Part shown: positions 33,709 through 42,742 of the stretch, piece by piece
Position numbering within the stretch: position 1 is the first letter of the stretch
How the letters are laid out: each line of letters opens with the position of its first letter
DNA from: JAGRGG01 sp965217265
GTDB taxonomy: Bacteria > Pseudomonadota > Alphaproteobacteria > Geminicoccales > Geminicoccaceae
DNA: 64,000 nucleotides
Reading direction: 5' to 3'
Assembly (NCBI GenBank): GCA_965217265.1
Contig: CBDCHP010000006.1
Span: 1 to 64,000 of the forward strand
Notes under the pieces: generated by a model
Databases searched by the model: none
Seen by the model: the letters and a program-made list of their open reading frames with translations, nothing else
Told to the model about the DNA's origin: nothing
Made by a program: the position numbers and the translations under genes

Positions 33709-34698
33709 TCAGCCACGGGCGATCGAGACCGTCCGGCCCTCGCGCATCGACTGGAGGGCAGCGTCGGCGAGTTCGAGGGCACGAAGCCCGTCCTCGCCGT
33801 CGGGCTTGAAGGTTCCCCCGCCCGTCGCGGCCGCGACGAAGCTCTGCAACTCGCGCCGGTAGGCCTCGGCGTAGCGGGTCATGAAGAAGTCGAGCAGCGG
33901 GTCGGTGCGGTAGCCGTCGGCGTTGGCGAGCGTCACGCCCGTGACGTGCTGGTTCTCGACGCTCACCATGCCCGCCGATCCGTGCGCCTCGACGCGCTGA
34001 TCGTAGCCGTAGCTGGCACGACGGCTGTTGGTGATGACGCAGATCTTGCCCGAGACCGTCGTGAGCGTCGCCGTCGCCGTGTCGACGTCGTTCGCCCCGG
34101 CAATCGCCGCGTCGACGAGGACGGAGCCCGTGGCGCTCACCAGCGCCACCTCCTCGTTCAAGAGAAACCGGGCCATGTCGAAGTCGTGGATCATCATGTC
34201 GCGGAAGAGCCCGCCCGAGCGCTTGATGTAGTCGACCGGCGGCGGGCCTGGGTCGCGCGAAGTGATCTGCACGAGTTCGACCCCGCCGATATGGCCGGCC
34301 TCGATCCGCCGCCGCAATTCGACGAAGTTCGGATCGAAGCGCCGGTTGAAGCCGACCATCAGCCGCGCCCCGACGTCGCGCACCACCTCAAGGCAGGCCC
34401 GCGCGCGCCCGACGTCGAGGTCGATCGGCTTCTCGCAGAAGATCGCTTTGCCGGCCCGCGCCGCCGCCTCGATCTGCGCCGCGTGCAGGTCGGTCGGCGT
34501 CGCGATGATGACGGCCCCGATGCCCTCGTCGGCGAGGATGTCCTCCACACTCGTCCGGCGCGCGCCGATCACCGCCCGCGCCGCCGCGTCGCTCGGGTCG
34601 TGGACGGCGACGATGCAAGCGCCGTCGATCGTGGCGAGTGCCCTGGCGTGGGTGAGGCCGATGCGGCCGGCGCCCAAGAGGCCGATGCTCAAGGTCAT
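33709..34698 (-). CDS. iolG: myo-Inositol 2-dehydrogenase
   Basis: 329 residues starting at MTLSIGLLGAGRIGLTHARA (ATG 34696-34698); an upstream open frame runs through a repeat element and is not used. It is a Gfo/Idh/MocA oxidoreductase: Rossmann GAGRIG, catalytic EKPIDL (Glu-Lys-Pro), GFNRRFDPNF, then GGLFRDMMIHDFDMAR with the substrate His/Asp. It oxidises myo-inositol to 2-keto-myo-inositol with NAD, the first step of the pathway whose other enzymes follow. It is the last iol gene of the operon, separated from iolB by a repeat element, so it may be partly uncoupled. Confidence 0.93.
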   Translation of the reverse strand: MTLSIGLLGAGRIGLTHARALATIDGACIVAVHDPSDAAARAVIGARRTSVEDILADEGIGAVIIATPTDLHAAQIEAAARAGKAIFCEKPIDLDVGRARACLEVVRDVGARLMVGFNRRFDPNFVELRRRIEAGHIGGVELVQITSRDPGPPPVDYIKRSGGLFRDMMIHDFDMARFLLNEEVALVSATGSVLVDAAIAGANDVDTATATLTTVSGKICVITNSRRASYGYDQRVEAHGSAGMVSVENQHVTGVTLANADGYRTDPLLDFFMTRYAEAYRRELQSFVAAATGGGTFKPDGEDGLRALELADAALQSMREGRTVSIARG

Positions 34699-34722
34699 GG
34701 GGAAGTTCCAGGGTGATGGTTT

Positions 34723-34855
34723 GAACGCTTCGCGTGTGCTGCCGCGTTTTTTGCCAGTGTTAACGTATGAGGCTAGCCGCGGCGCCGAGGGCCAGCCCCG
34801 GCCAAAGTTAAAAAAAAGAAGAAGAAAGACCGCGCCAGCGCACGCGCAAGCGTTC
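34723..34855. repeat. Facing-terminator inverted repeat, copy 5
   Basis: 133 bp between iolB and iolG, both on the minus strand. The right end contains the iolB stop (TGA, 34854-34856) and reads TGAACGCTTGCGCGTGCGCT on the minus strand. The left arm GAACGCTTCGCGTGTGCTGC is followed by CGCGTTTTTTG. The core GTTAACGT and GCGCCGAGGGCCAGCC is shared. An intra-operon position means it may attenuate transcription into iolG. Confidence 0.9.
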
Positions 34856-35657
34856 ATCCTTGCCTAGCGATCCAGTCGTGGTCCGGGTGGTTCTTGAAGC
34901 GCCACTTGCGCAAGGGGCCGGCCATCACGTTCAGGTAGTACATCGCGTAGCCGTGGGGCGTCCCGCAGGGGTGGTGGCCGCGTGGCACCAGGACGACGTC
35001 GTGGTCGTGCACGGTCATCGTTCGATCGAGCGTGCCGTCCTCGGTGAAGACGCGCTGAAAGCCGAAGCCTTGGGGCGGGTTCAAGCGGTGGTAGTAGGTC
35101 TCTTCGAGGTAGGTGATGTCGGGATAGGCGTCCTCGTCGTGGCGGTGCGGCGGGTAGGACGACCAGTTGCCCGGCGGTGTGAAAACCTCGGTGACGAGCA
35201 GGCTGTCGGCGACGTCCTGCCCCTCCATCGCGATCGCGTGGATGTGGCGGGCGTTGGCGCCCTTGCCGCGGGTCTCGGCGTTGATTGCGTCCGAGCCGAT
35301 GACGCGGGGCCTGTGCCCCCCCTTGCCCGGCGCGGTGCAGACCGCGAGCGTGCAGGCGCTCAACGCCTCGGCCCGCCACTCGGCCCCGTTCGGGACGTAG
35401 ACCGACCAGGGCCGGGTCTGCTCGAACACGTCCATGCGTTCGCCGAGCGCGCCGAAACTCTCGCCGTCAACCGCGATCTCGGCCCGGCCCTCGACCAGGA
35501 CGAGGATGGCCTCGCGCCCGCCCGTCGCCTCGGCCGCGACCTCGCCCCGGGCGAGGCGGTAGAGGCCGAAGCCGACGTAGCCCCAGCCGGCCGAGGCCGG
35601 GGTGACGTCGTGCACCTTGCCGGCGGTGCCCTCGGGCCGGACGAGCAGGTCGGCCAT
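34854..35657 (-). CDS. iolB: 5-Deoxy-glucuronate isomerase
   Basis: 267 residues from ATG 35655-35657 (MADLLVRPEG), overlapping the iolE stop by one base. It is a KduI/IolB double-cupin with the metal ligands in YPPHRHDEDAYP and a later H in MTVHDHDVVLVPRGHHP, plus NVMAGPLRKWRFKNHPDH at the C-terminus, all family-typical. It isomerises 5-deoxy-glucuronate to 2-deoxy-5-keto-D-gluconate. The stop codon sits at the end of a repeat element. Confidence 0.95.
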   Translation of the reverse strand: MADLLVRPEGTAGKVHDVTPASAGWGYVGFGLYRLARGEVAAEATGGREAILVLVEGRAEIAVDGESFGALGERMDVFEQTRPWSVYVPNGAEWRAEALSACTLAVCTAPGKGGHRPRVIGSDAINAETRGKGANARHIHAIAMEGQDVADSLLVTEVFTPPGNWSSYPPHRHDEDAYPDITYLEETYYHRLNPPQGFGFQRVFTEDGTLDRTMTVHDHDVVLVPRGHHPCGTPHGYAMYYLNVMAGPLRKWRFKNHPDHDWIARQG

Positions 35658-36556
35658 CAGGCTACCTCCCGGTCGAGCCCGGAGGTGCGTGCCACCTCCC
35701 GCAGCGCCTTCAAGCCCATCGACTGGTAGACGGCGGGATCGCGCACGTTCGGGTCCTGCTCGGCCTCGATGACGAGCCAGCCTTGATAGTCGTGCTCGGC
35801 GGCGATCTTGAGGACGGGCGCGAAGTCGACTCCGCCTTCCGGGTCGCCCGGCACGGTGAAGACGCCGCGGCGCACGGCTTCGAGGAAGGACAGCCGCTCT
35901 GCCTCGACCTGACGCACGATCTCGGGCCGGACGTTCTTGGCGTGCAGGTGGCGCACGCGGCGCATGTGCTTGGCCGCGAGCGCCGCAGGATCGGCGCCGG
36001 CGAAGGTGGCGTGGCCGGTGTCGAGCAGCAGCTTGGTCGCCGGACCCGTCGCGTCCATGAGCGCGTCGATCTCGGCCCCGGTCTGGACCACGGTGCCCAT
36101 GTGGTGGTGGTAGACGAGGTCGATCCCCCGATCCCCGCAATCCTGGGCCAGCGCCTCGACGGCGGCGCCGAAGCCGGCCCAGTCGTCGAGCGTCGGGCGC
36201 GACGACAAGGGCGTGCCGTCGGCGCCGTGGACGGCGCTCGAGGTCTCGCAGACGATGCAGACCTCGCAGCCCATCGCGTCGAGCAGGTCGAGTTGCCGCG
36301 CAAGCGCCGCCTTCTCGTGCTCGATCGGGCGGGTCAGGAGGTTGAGCGAGTGCCAGCCGGAGACGAGGGCGAGGCCGTAGGGCGCCAAGGCCGTGCGCAG
36401 CGCCGCCGCCCCGCTTGGCATCTTGTGGCCCTTCTCGATCCCGGCAAAGCCGATCTCGGCCGCCTCGCGCAGGCACCGTTCGAGCGGGATGTGGGCGCCC
36501 AAGGCGCGGTCGTCGTCGTTCGACCACGCGATCGGGTTGGTGCCGTAGCGGATCAT
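35657..36556 (-). CDS. iolE: myo-Inosose-2 dehydratase
   Basis: 299 residues from ATG 36554-36556 (MIRYGTNPIAWSNDDDR). It has an AP-endonuclease-like TIM barrel with YGTNPIAW at the start, FAGIEKGHK, LVYHHHMGTVVQ (metal His), LLLDTGHATFAG (Asp/His metal site) and HLHAKNVRPEI. It dehydrates 2-keto-myo-inositol to 3D-trihydroxycyclohexane-1,2-dione. It overlaps both iolD (upstream) and iolB (downstream) by a few bases, so it is tightly coupled. Any longer N-terminal frame lies within iolD. Confidence 0.94.
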   Translation of the reverse strand: MIRYGTNPIAWSNDDDRALGAHIPLERCLREAAEIGFAGIEKGHKMPSGAAALRTALAPYGLALVSGWHSLNLLTRPIEHEKAALARQLDLLDAMGCEVCIVCETSSAVHGADGTPLSSRPTLDDWAGFGAAVEALAQDCGDRGIDLVYHHHMGTVVQTGAEIDALMDATGPATKLLLDTGHATFAGADPAALAAKHMRRVRHLHAKNVRPEIVRQVEAERLSFLEAVRRGVFTVPGDPEGGVDFAPVLKIAAEHDYQGWLVIEAEQDPNVRDPAVYQSMGLKALREVARTSGLDREVA

Positions 36557-38385
36557 CGCCCCCGTTCCCGGCCCGCCAGCACCGCCTCGTAGCCGGACCG
36601 CGCGGCCCGAACCTCTTCCCGCTCGGAGACTTCGGGCACCGCCACGTCCCACCAGTGGCCCCCGGCCGCGGTCGCAGACAGGGGGTCGGTGTCGACGACG
36701 ATGCAGGTGGTGCGATCGGCTTCACGCGCCCGCCCGACCGCCGCCTCCAGTTCGGCGACGGTGTCGACCTTCAGGGCCAAAGCACCCATCGCCGCCGCGT
36801 GGGCGGCGAAGTCGATCGAGGACGGCGCAACGTGGCGGGCGTCGTCGAGCAGGTTGTTGAAGCTAGTACCCCCGGTTGCCCTCTGCAGCCGGTTGATGCA
36901 GCCAAAGCCGCGGTTGTCGAGCACGACGACGATGAGCTTGAGGCCGAGCATCACGCTCGTCGCCAGTTCCGAGTTCAGCATCATGTAGCTGCCGTCGCCG
37001 AGCATGACGACGACCTCGCGCCCGGGCAGCGCCATCTTGACGCCCAAGCCGCCGGCGATCTCGTAGCCCATGCAGGAGTAGCCGTACTCGGCGTGGTAGC
37101 CGCCCGGCCGCGCGGTGCGCCAGAGCTTGTGCAGTTCGCCCGGCAGCCCGCCCGCAGCGCAGACCAGGACCGCGTTCGCGTCCGTCGCCCGCTGCACGGC
37201 GCCGATCGCCTGCGCGTCCGAGGGGAGGGCGTTGCCGGCGCCGGGGGGCTCGGTCGCGGCGTCGACGGCCCGGTCCCAGTCGCACTTGAGTTCGGCATCG
37301 AACGCCGAGGCGCGGTGGCCTTCGAGCGCTCGCGATAGTTCTTCGAGGCCCGCCTTCGCGTCGCAGGTGAGCGGCAGGGAACCCCGCTTGGCGGCGTCGA
37401 AGGCGGCGACGTTGAGGCCGACGATGCGCCGCTTAGGATTCTTGAACAGCGCCCACGAGCCGGTGGTGAAGTCCTGCAACCGCGTGCCGACGGCGAGCAC
37501 GAGGTCGGCCTCCTCGGCGATCTTGTTCGCGGCCGAGGCACCGGTGACGCCGATCGAGCCGACGTTCTGCGGGTGGTCCCAGGCCAGCGCCGACTTGCCG
37601 GCCTGCGTCTCGGCGACCGGGATCGCGTGCGTCTCGGCAAAGGCGCGCAGGGCGTCGCAGGCGCCGGAATAGTGGACGCCGCCGCCCGCGACGATCAGCG
37701 GCCGGCAGGCGGCGCGCACGGCGTCCGCCGCGACCTCCAATTCGTCCAGGTCCGGCCGCGGGCGACGCCCCGGCCAGATGCGGGGGGCAAAGAAGGTCTC
37801 CGGCCAGTCAAAGGCCTCCGCCTGCACGTCCTGGCAGAATGCCAGCGTCGCCGGGCCGCACATCGCCGGATCGGTCATCACCGCCATCGCCCGTGGTAGG
37901 GCGTCCAAGAGCTGCTCGGGGCGAGTGATCCGGTCGAAGTAGCGGCTGACCGGGCGAAAGCAGTCGTTGGCGCTCACCGTGCCGTCCTCGAAGTCTTCGA
38001 CCTGCTGCAGGACCGGATCGGGCGCGCGGCCGGCGAAGACGTCGCCCGGCAGGAAGAGGACGGGCAGGCGGTTGACGTGCGCGAGTGCCGCCGGCGTGAC
38101 CATGTTGGTGGCGCCGGGGCCGATCGACGACGTCACCGCCATCGCCCGGCGGCGGTTCGACGCCTTGGCATAGGCGATCGCGGCGTGCGCGATGCCCTGC
38201 TCGTTGTGGCCCCGCCACGTCGGCAGGCGCTCGCGCACGCCGTAGAGCGCCTCGCCGAGGCCGGCGACGTTGCCGTGGCCGAAGATCGCCCAGACCCCGG
38301 CGATGAAGGGGACGCCCGGCTCGGCCTCCTGTGCCGCCAGATAGCGCACCAGCGCCTGCGCCGCCGTCAGTCGGATCGTGCTCAC
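36553..38385 (-). CDS. iolD: 3D-(3,5/4)-trihydroxycyclohexane-1,2-dione hydrolase
   Basis: 610 residues, full length for IolD. It is a ThDP enzyme: the N-terminal half has FIAGVWAIFGHGNVAGLGEA and the catalytic Glu region GHNEQGIAHAAIAYAK. The C-terminal half has VVMLGDGSYMMLNSELATS…VVLDNRGFGCINRLQ (ThDP GDG…N). It hydrolyses the cyclic dione to open the ring, giving 5-deoxy-glucuronate. It overlaps iolC (38382-38385) and iolE by 4 nt each. Confidence 0.95.
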   Translation of the reverse strand: MSTIRLTAAQALVRYLAAQEAEPGVPFIAGVWAIFGHGNVAGLGEALYGVRERLPTWRGHNEQGIAHAAIAYAKASNRRRAMAVTSSIGPGATNMVTPAALAHVNRLPVLFLPGDVFAGRAPDPVLQQVEDFEDGTVSANDCFRPVSRYFDRITRPEQLLDALPRAMAVMTDPAMCGPATLAFCQDVQAEAFDWPETFFAPRIWPGRRPRPDLDELEVAADAVRAACRPLIVAGGGVHYSGACDALRAFAETHAIPVAETQAGKSALAWDHPQNVGSIGVTGASAANKIAEEADLVLAVGTRLQDFTTGSWALFKNPKRRIVGLNVAAFDAAKRGSLPLTCDAKAGLEELSRALEGHRASAFDAELKCDWDRAVDAATEPPGAGNALPSDAQAIGAVQRATDANAVLVCAAGGLPGELHKLWRTARPGGYHAEYGYSCMGYEIAGGLGVKMALPGREVVVMLGDGSYMMLNSELATSVMLGLKLIVVVLDNRGFGCINRLQRATGGTSFNNLLDDARHVAPSSIDFAAHAAAMGALALKVDTVAELEAAVGRAREADRTTCIVVDTDPLSATAAGGHWWDVAVPEVSEREEVRAARSGYEAVLAGRERGR

Positions 38386-40316
38386 GCCGCCTCTCCCTTA
38401 GGCTTATATGTCTTAGGCTTATATGTTCGTGCCCCGTCCCAGATGTCGCAGAGCCGCCGGTAGCGCGCCGCCATCTCGTCGATCGCGGCCGCGTCGTCGA
38501 TCCTGCCGGCGAGCCATGCCCGCGCCGCGTCGGCGAAGATCGTGCGCCCGACGGCGAAACCCTTGACGAGGTCGTGCGAGGCCGCGGCCGCGAAGCTGGC
38601 GCTCAGGTCCGCCTCGCTCGCCTCCAGGCCGAGGACGACGATGCCGCGGCACCAGGGGTCGTTATCGCTGATCGCGGCGCAACTCGCTTCCCAGGCGGCG
38701 GTGCTTCGCATCGGCTCCAGCTTCCACCAGTCCGGCCGCACGCCGATTTCATAAAAGCGCCGGATCACCCGCGCCGTCGTGTCGTCGCCGCCGGCCGCCA
38801 CCTTCGAGGGGATGACTTCGAGCAGCAGTTCGAGCCCGTTCGCGCGCGCGGCATCGGCGAGCCGCAGCACGGTCGCCTCCTGCGCCGCGCGCATCGCCTC
38901 GTCGTCGTCGGGGTGATAGAAGCACAAGACCTTGACGACCTGTTCGAGCGGCCACGCGCGCAAGTCCGAGCCGAAGTCGGGGCCGATCTCCAGTTCCAGG
39001 GGCCGCGTGCCCGGCCGCTCGACGGGTCGGCCGAGCCAGAGGCCCGTCCCGGCGGCCCCGTAGAGCGCGTCGCGCCCGAGCCGCCCGTCGCACAAGACGC
39101 CGTAGCCCGTCCGCCCGTCCGCCACCCGCAGCGCCGCCTTCAGGCACAGACCCTTGAAGTGGCCGATGTGCGCCGGCGTGACGCCGGCCTCGGCCGCCAT
39201 CGCCTCGAACTGCTGGCGGTGGTCGAAGGCGAAGACGCGCATCGTCGGCCAGCGCCCGCGGCGGGTGGTCGCCCAATGGACGTGTTCGAGTTCGCCGTCG
39301 TGCCGCAGCGCCCGCTCCGTCGAGCCGTGGCGCAGGAAGTGTTGCAACTCCTCCCAGCTCGGGTAGGCCGGCGCGCAGCCGTGCCGGCTGACGGCGAAGG
39401 CGCCGCAGGCGTTGGCGTATTTCAGCGCTGTCGGCCACGGCTCGTCCCGCAGCCAGCCGCGCAACAGGCCCGACATGAACCCGTCGCCGGCGCCCAAGAC
39501 GTTGAAGACCTCGATCGGAAAGCCGGGGCCGGAGAGGCCCTCGTCGAGGCCGTCAGGGATGGAGCCGTCGAAGGCGGCCGCCCCCATCGGCCCGCGCTTG
39601 CAGACGAGGGTGGCGTCAGTCAGTCCGCGCACCGCCCGCAGCGCTTCGACCGTGTCGGTCGAACCGCCGGCGATGTGGAACTCCTCTTCCGTGCCGACGA
39701 TGAGGTCGAACAAGGGCAGCGTCGCCTGCAGCTTCGCCGTCACCGCGTCGCTGGCGATGAAGCGCTCGTCGCCGGCGTCGTGGCCGGCGAGGCCCCAGAG
39801 GTTGGGCCGATAGTCGACGTCGAGCGCCGTCCTCGCACCGTTGTCCCGCGCGAGGCGCAGGGCCTTGAGCACGGCGGCCTCGGTGCGGGGGTGGCTGAGG
39901 TGGGTGCCGGTGACGGTGACGCAGCCCGCCTCGGCGACGAGGCCGGGGTCGATGTCGTCTTCCGAGAGCGCCATGTCGGCGCAGTTCTCGCGGTAGAAGA
40001 TGAGGGGAAAGCGTCGCTCGTCGCGGATGCCGAGGAGGACGAGCGCCGTCAGCCGTTCAGGGTCGGTCACGACGCCGCGGACGTCGACGCCCTCGGCGTC
40101 GAGTTGCTCACGGATGAAGCGGCCCATCGGCTCGTCGCCGACGCGGGTGATGAGGCCTGGGCGCAAGCCGAGCCGGGCGGTGCCGACCGCCATGTTGGTC
40201 GGCGAGCCGCCGACGTACTTCTTAAAGCTCGCCATGTCCTCCAGCCGACCGCCGACCTGCTCGCCGTACAGGTCGACCGACGACCGGCCGATCGTGATCA
40301 CGTCGAGCTTGGCCAC
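38382..40316 (-). CDS. iolC: 5-Dehydro-2-deoxygluconokinase fused to DUF2090 domain
   Basis: 644 residues from a GTG at 40314-40316, chosen because GGGGAGG lies 8 nt upstream and MAKLDVITIGRSSVDLYG is the usual IolC start. Residues 1-320 are a PfkB kinase (NVLGAGDGFMSGLLRGWL with the catalytic Asp). Residues about 325-640 are DUF2090, an aldolase-like barrel (LRVADGRTGYGVLCDGRLG; LEVIPSKVAAGG). The kinase phosphorylates 2-deoxy-5-keto-gluconate. The fused domain may be the missing aldolase (IolJ), because no separate iolJ is in the cluster. It is the first gene of iolC-D-E-B-G, beginning at a regulated divergent promoter region. Confidence 0.93.
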   Translation of the reverse strand: MAKLDVITIGRSSVDLYGEQVGGRLEDMASFKKYVGGSPTNMAVGTARLGLRPGLITRVGDEPMGRFIREQLDAEGVDVRGVVTDPERLTALVLLGIRDERRFPLIFYRENCADMALSEDDIDPGLVAEAGCVTVTGTHLSHPRTEAAVLKALRLARDNGARTALDVDYRPNLWGLAGHDAGDERFIASDAVTAKLQATLPLFDLIVGTEEEFHIAGGSTDTVEALRAVRGLTDATLVCKRGPMGAAAFDGSIPDGLDEGLSGPGFPIEVFNVLGAGDGFMSGLLRGWLRDEPWPTALKYANACGAFAVSRHGCAPAYPSWEELQHFLRHGSTERALRHDGELEHVHWATTRRGRWPTMRVFAFDHRQQFEAMAAEAGVTPAHIGHFKGLCLKAALRVADGRTGYGVLCDGRLGRDALYGAAGTGLWLGRPVERPGTRPLELEIGPDFGSDLRAWPLEQVVKVLCFYHPDDDEAMRAAQEATVLRLADAARANGLELLLEVIPSKVAAGGDDTTARVIRRFYEIGVRPDWWKLEPMRSTAAWEASCAAISDNDPWCRGIVVLGLEASEADLSASFAAAASHDLVKGFAVGRTIFADAARAWLAGRIDDAAAIDEMAARYRRLCDIWDGARTYKPKTYKPKGEAA

Positions 40317-40376
40317 GCCGTATTCCTCCCCAAATCCAGCATCATTCAGGTCACATATTCTGTTCATGGTTTCAAT

Positions 40377-40390
40377 AGAAAAAACATTCT
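40377..40390. promoter_or_regulatory. Possible IolR-type operator at the iolC promoter
   Basis: AGAAAAAACATTCT is a palindrome of the form (A/G)GAA-N6-TTC(C/T), 61 bp upstream of the iolC GTG. It shares 11 of 14 bases with the site before the oxidoreductase at 44585. The Sinorhizobium meliloti RpiR-type repressor IolR is reported to use GGAA-N6-TTCC. Confidence 0.5.
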
Positions 40391-40505
40391 GTATCATCGC
40401 CGCGCGTCGGGCTCGCATCGAGCGAATGCTTCGCCGCTGTCTCCTGCATTGCAACGAAGAAGCATAGGCGCTTATGACCGCAGCACTGCCACGCGCAGCA
40501 GTCGC

Positions 40506-40533
40506 TTGACAGGATAAAAATTCCAAATACAAA
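40506..40533 (+). promoter_or_regulatory. Putative housekeeping promoter of the ABC importer
   Basis: TTGACA (40506-40511), a 16-nt spacer, then TACAAA (40528-40533, 4 of 6 to TATAAT), about 70 bp before the binding-protein ATG. The spacer holds a weak IolR-like half palindrome (AGGATAAAAATTCC, 40511-40524) where a repressor would block polymerase. Confidence 0.5.
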
Positions 40534-40539
40534 CGATAT

Positions 40540-40553
40540 GAAAACGAATTTCC
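40540..40553. promoter_or_regulatory. Second possible IolR-type site before the ABC importer
   Basis: GAAAACGAATTTCC matches GGAA-N6-TTCC with one mismatch in the left half. It lies just downstream of the putative -10, a typical repressor position. Taken together with the site at 40377 and the one before the oxidoreductase, it suggests joint control by the RpiR-type regulator. Confidence 0.4.
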
Positions 40554-40600
40554 AAAATAGCGGCGAATGCCGTTCATACTCAAACGGAGGTTGAACAACG

Positions 40601-41554
40601 ATGCAGACGATCTTGAAGGCGACCGCCGTCGCCGTCCTCGCCGGCGTGGCGCCCTGGTCGGCCGCACCGGCGTCGGCGCAGTCCGACGCGCCCGCCAACA
40701 TCGTGGTCGTGACCCACGGCCAGGCGTCCGACCCGTTCTGGTCCGTGGTCAAGAACGGCGTCGAGGCGGCCGCCAAGGACACCGGCGCCAACGTCGACTA
40801 CAGGGCACCCGAGACCTTCGACATGGTCGCCATGGCGCAGTTGATCAACGCCGCCGTGACCCAGCGCCCGGATGGCCTCGTCGTCTCGATCCCCGATGCC
40901 ACCGCGCTGAACGAGCCCATCCGCCAAGCGGTCGAGGCCGGCATTCCGGTGATCTCGATGAACTCCGGCTCGGACGTGTCGGCCGAGTTTGGGGCACTCC
41001 TGCACGTCGGCCAGGAGGAGTTCGACGCCGGCAAGACCGCCGGCGAGGCGCTGGCCGAGGCCGGCGGCAAGAAGGCGATCTGCGTCAATCAGGAGGTCGG
41101 CAACGTCGCGCTCGACGCGCGCTGCAAGGGCTTCGCCGAGGGCTTCGGCGGCGAGGTGTCGGTCGTTCCGACCAGCATGGATCCGACCGAGATCACCACC
41201 AAGGTCCGCACCGCGCTCGAAACCGACGAGGAAGTCGACACGGTGCTGACGCTGGGCGCCGCGACGGCGGGCGAGCCGGCGCTCGCCGCGCTGCGCGAAC
41301 TTGGCCTCACCCAGGACGTCAAGCTTGCCTCCTTCGACCTCTCGGCCAACTTCCTGCAAGGCGTCGCCGACGGCGAGGCCTACTTCGCCATCGACCAGCA
41401 GCAGTACCTGCAAGGCTACTTGCCGGTCGCCTTCCTGGCGCTCTACCACAAGTACGGCCTAATCCCCGGCGGCGACGTGCCCTCGGGGCCCAACCTGATC
41501 ACGCAGGACAAGGCGGCCCAGGTGGTCGAACTGTCGGCCCAGGGCATTCGCTGA
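40601..41554 (+). CDS. Sugar/polyol ABC transporter substrate-binding protein (probably inositol)
   Basis: 317 residues with a signal peptide (KATAVAVLAGVAPWSAAPASA, cleavage before QSDAPAN). It is a periplasmic-binding-protein type I fold like ribose/fructose/inositol receptors: IVVVTHGQASDPFWSVVKNG, DGLVVSIPDATALNEPIRQA and EEVDTVLTLGAATAGEPALA. The gene order binding protein–permease–short ATPase matches FrcBCA-type importers. The location next to, and divergent from, iolC makes myo-inositol the most likely ligand, which is an inference from context. Confidence 0.9.
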   Translation: MQTILKATAVAVLAGVAPWSAAPASAQSDAPANIVVVTHGQASDPFWSVVKNGVEAAAKDTGANVDYRAPETFDMVAMAQLINAAVTQRPDGLVVSIPDATALNEPIRQAVEAGIPVISMNSGSDVSAEFGALLHVGQEEFDAGKTAGEALAEAGGKKAICVNQEVGNVALDARCKGFAEGFGGEVSVVPTSMDPTEITTKVRTALETDEEVDTVLTLGAATAGEPALAALRELGLTQDVKLASFDLSANFLQGVADGEAYFAIDQQQYLQGYLPVAFLALYHKYGLIPGGDVPSGPNLITQDKAAQVVELSAQGIR

Positions 41555-41625
41555 TCTGATCGGGTCGGCGCGGCGCCGGCCCCACGCCGCGCCGCGCCCG
41601 CCAACCGACCGAAGGGAGGCCTCAA

Positions 41626-42741
41626 ATGGCCAACGCGGCCGTGCCGGACGAACGGCTGAAAGAGACGCCGTTCATCACCAAGCTGTTGCGACAGCCTGAA
41701 CTCGGCGCGTTCGCCGGGCTGGTGCTGATGCTGATCATCCTAGCACTCGCCCAGACACGGCCGGGCCTCTTCACCTTGAGCGGCATCCTCGGTTTCATGG
41801 AGCCCGCCGCCCAACTCGGCATCCTCGCCATCGGTGCCGCGCTCTTGATGATCGGCGGCGAGTTCGACCTGTCGGTCGGCTCGATGATCGGTTTTGCCGG
41901 CCTCGTCTTCGGCGCCTGCGCCGTGTCCTTGGGCCTGCCGGGCTGGGCCTCCGTCCTGGTGGCGCTGTCGGCCGCCGTCTTGATGGGCACGATCAACGGC
42001 CTGATCGTGATCCGCACCCACCTGCCAAGCTTCATCGTCACGCTGGCCTTCCTCTTCGTCCTCTCCGGCCTCACCCTCGTCGGCCTGAAGTGGATGACCG
42101 GCGGATCGACCCAGTTGCGCGGCGTTAACGAGGCGATCCAAGGCGGCGTTGTCGATTTCCTCTTCGCCGGCAAGGCGTTTCAGTGGTTCTTTCAGTGGCT
42201 CGCCGACCTCGGCCTCCTGGCGGTCTACACCCGCGGCACGCTCGAAGGCCAGCCGCGCGCCAACGGCGTGCCGGTCTCGGTCATCTGGTTCATCGGCCTT
42301 GCCGTCCTCTCGTCCTGGGTGCTCAACCGCACCCGAATCGGCAACTGGATCTTCGCCGCTGGCGGCGACGCCAACGCGGCGCGCAACTCAGGGGTGCCGG
42401 TCGACAAGGTCAAGATCGGCCTGTTCATCTGCACGGCACTCTGCGCCACGCTCGTCGGGCTGTTGCAGGTGGCCGACCTCGGCTCGACCGACGCGACGCG
42501 CGGCTTTCAAAAGGAGTTCGAGGCGATCATCGCCGCCGTCATCGGCGGCTGCCTGCTCACCGGCGGCTACGGCTCCACGATCGGCGCCTGCTTCGGTGCC
42601 ATCATCTTCGGCCTCGTCAAGTTCGGCATCGACTACACCGACATCGACCGCGACTGGTACAAGGTGTTCTTGGGCGGCATGCTGCTGCTCGCCGTCATGT
42701 TCAACAACATCATCCGCAAGCGCATGACGGGGGAGCGCTGA
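41626..42741 (+). CDS. ABC transporter permease (BPD type 2, ribose/fructose class)
   Basis: 371 residues with about nine to ten hydrophobic segments (FAGLVLMLIILALAQ; IVTLAFLFVLSGLTLVGLKW). The RbsC/FrcC-type signature is FDLSVGSMIGFAGLVFGACA with GGNA-like AAGGDANAARNSGVPVDKVK and VIGGCLLTGGYGSTIGA (EAA-like loop). It forms the membrane channel of the importer between the binding protein (72-nt gap) and the ATPase, whose ATG follows after 1 nt. Confidence 0.93.
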   Translation: MANAAVPDERLKETPFITKLLRQPELGAFAGLVLMLIILALAQTRPGLFTLSGILGFMEPAAQLGILAIGAALLMIGGEFDLSVGSMIGFAGLVFGACAVSLGLPGWASVLVALSAAVLMGTINGLIVIRTHLPSFIVTLAFLFVLSGLTLVGLKWMTGGSTQLRGVNEAIQGGVVDFLFAGKAFQWFFQWLADLGLLAVYTRGTLEGQPRANGVPVSVIWFIGLAVLSSWVLNRTRIGNWIFAAGGDANAARNSGVPVDKVKIGLFICTALCATLVGLLQVADLGSTDATRGFQKEFEAIIAAVIGGCLLTGGYGSTIGACFGAIIFGLVKFGIDYTDIDRDWYKVFLGGMLLLAVMFNNIIRKRMTGER

Positions 42742-42742
42742 G

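Noticed and set aside
34699..34857. N-terminal extension of IolG through the repeat element
   Set aside because: The 53 extra residues are encoded by the repeat and have no IolG similarity; the Rossmann motif starts right after ATG 34698.
38331..40517. A plus-strand 728-codon frame opposite iolC
   Set aside because: An antisense shadow of a well-conserved kinase/DUF2090 gene; low-complexity Arg/Ala/Val-rich translation.
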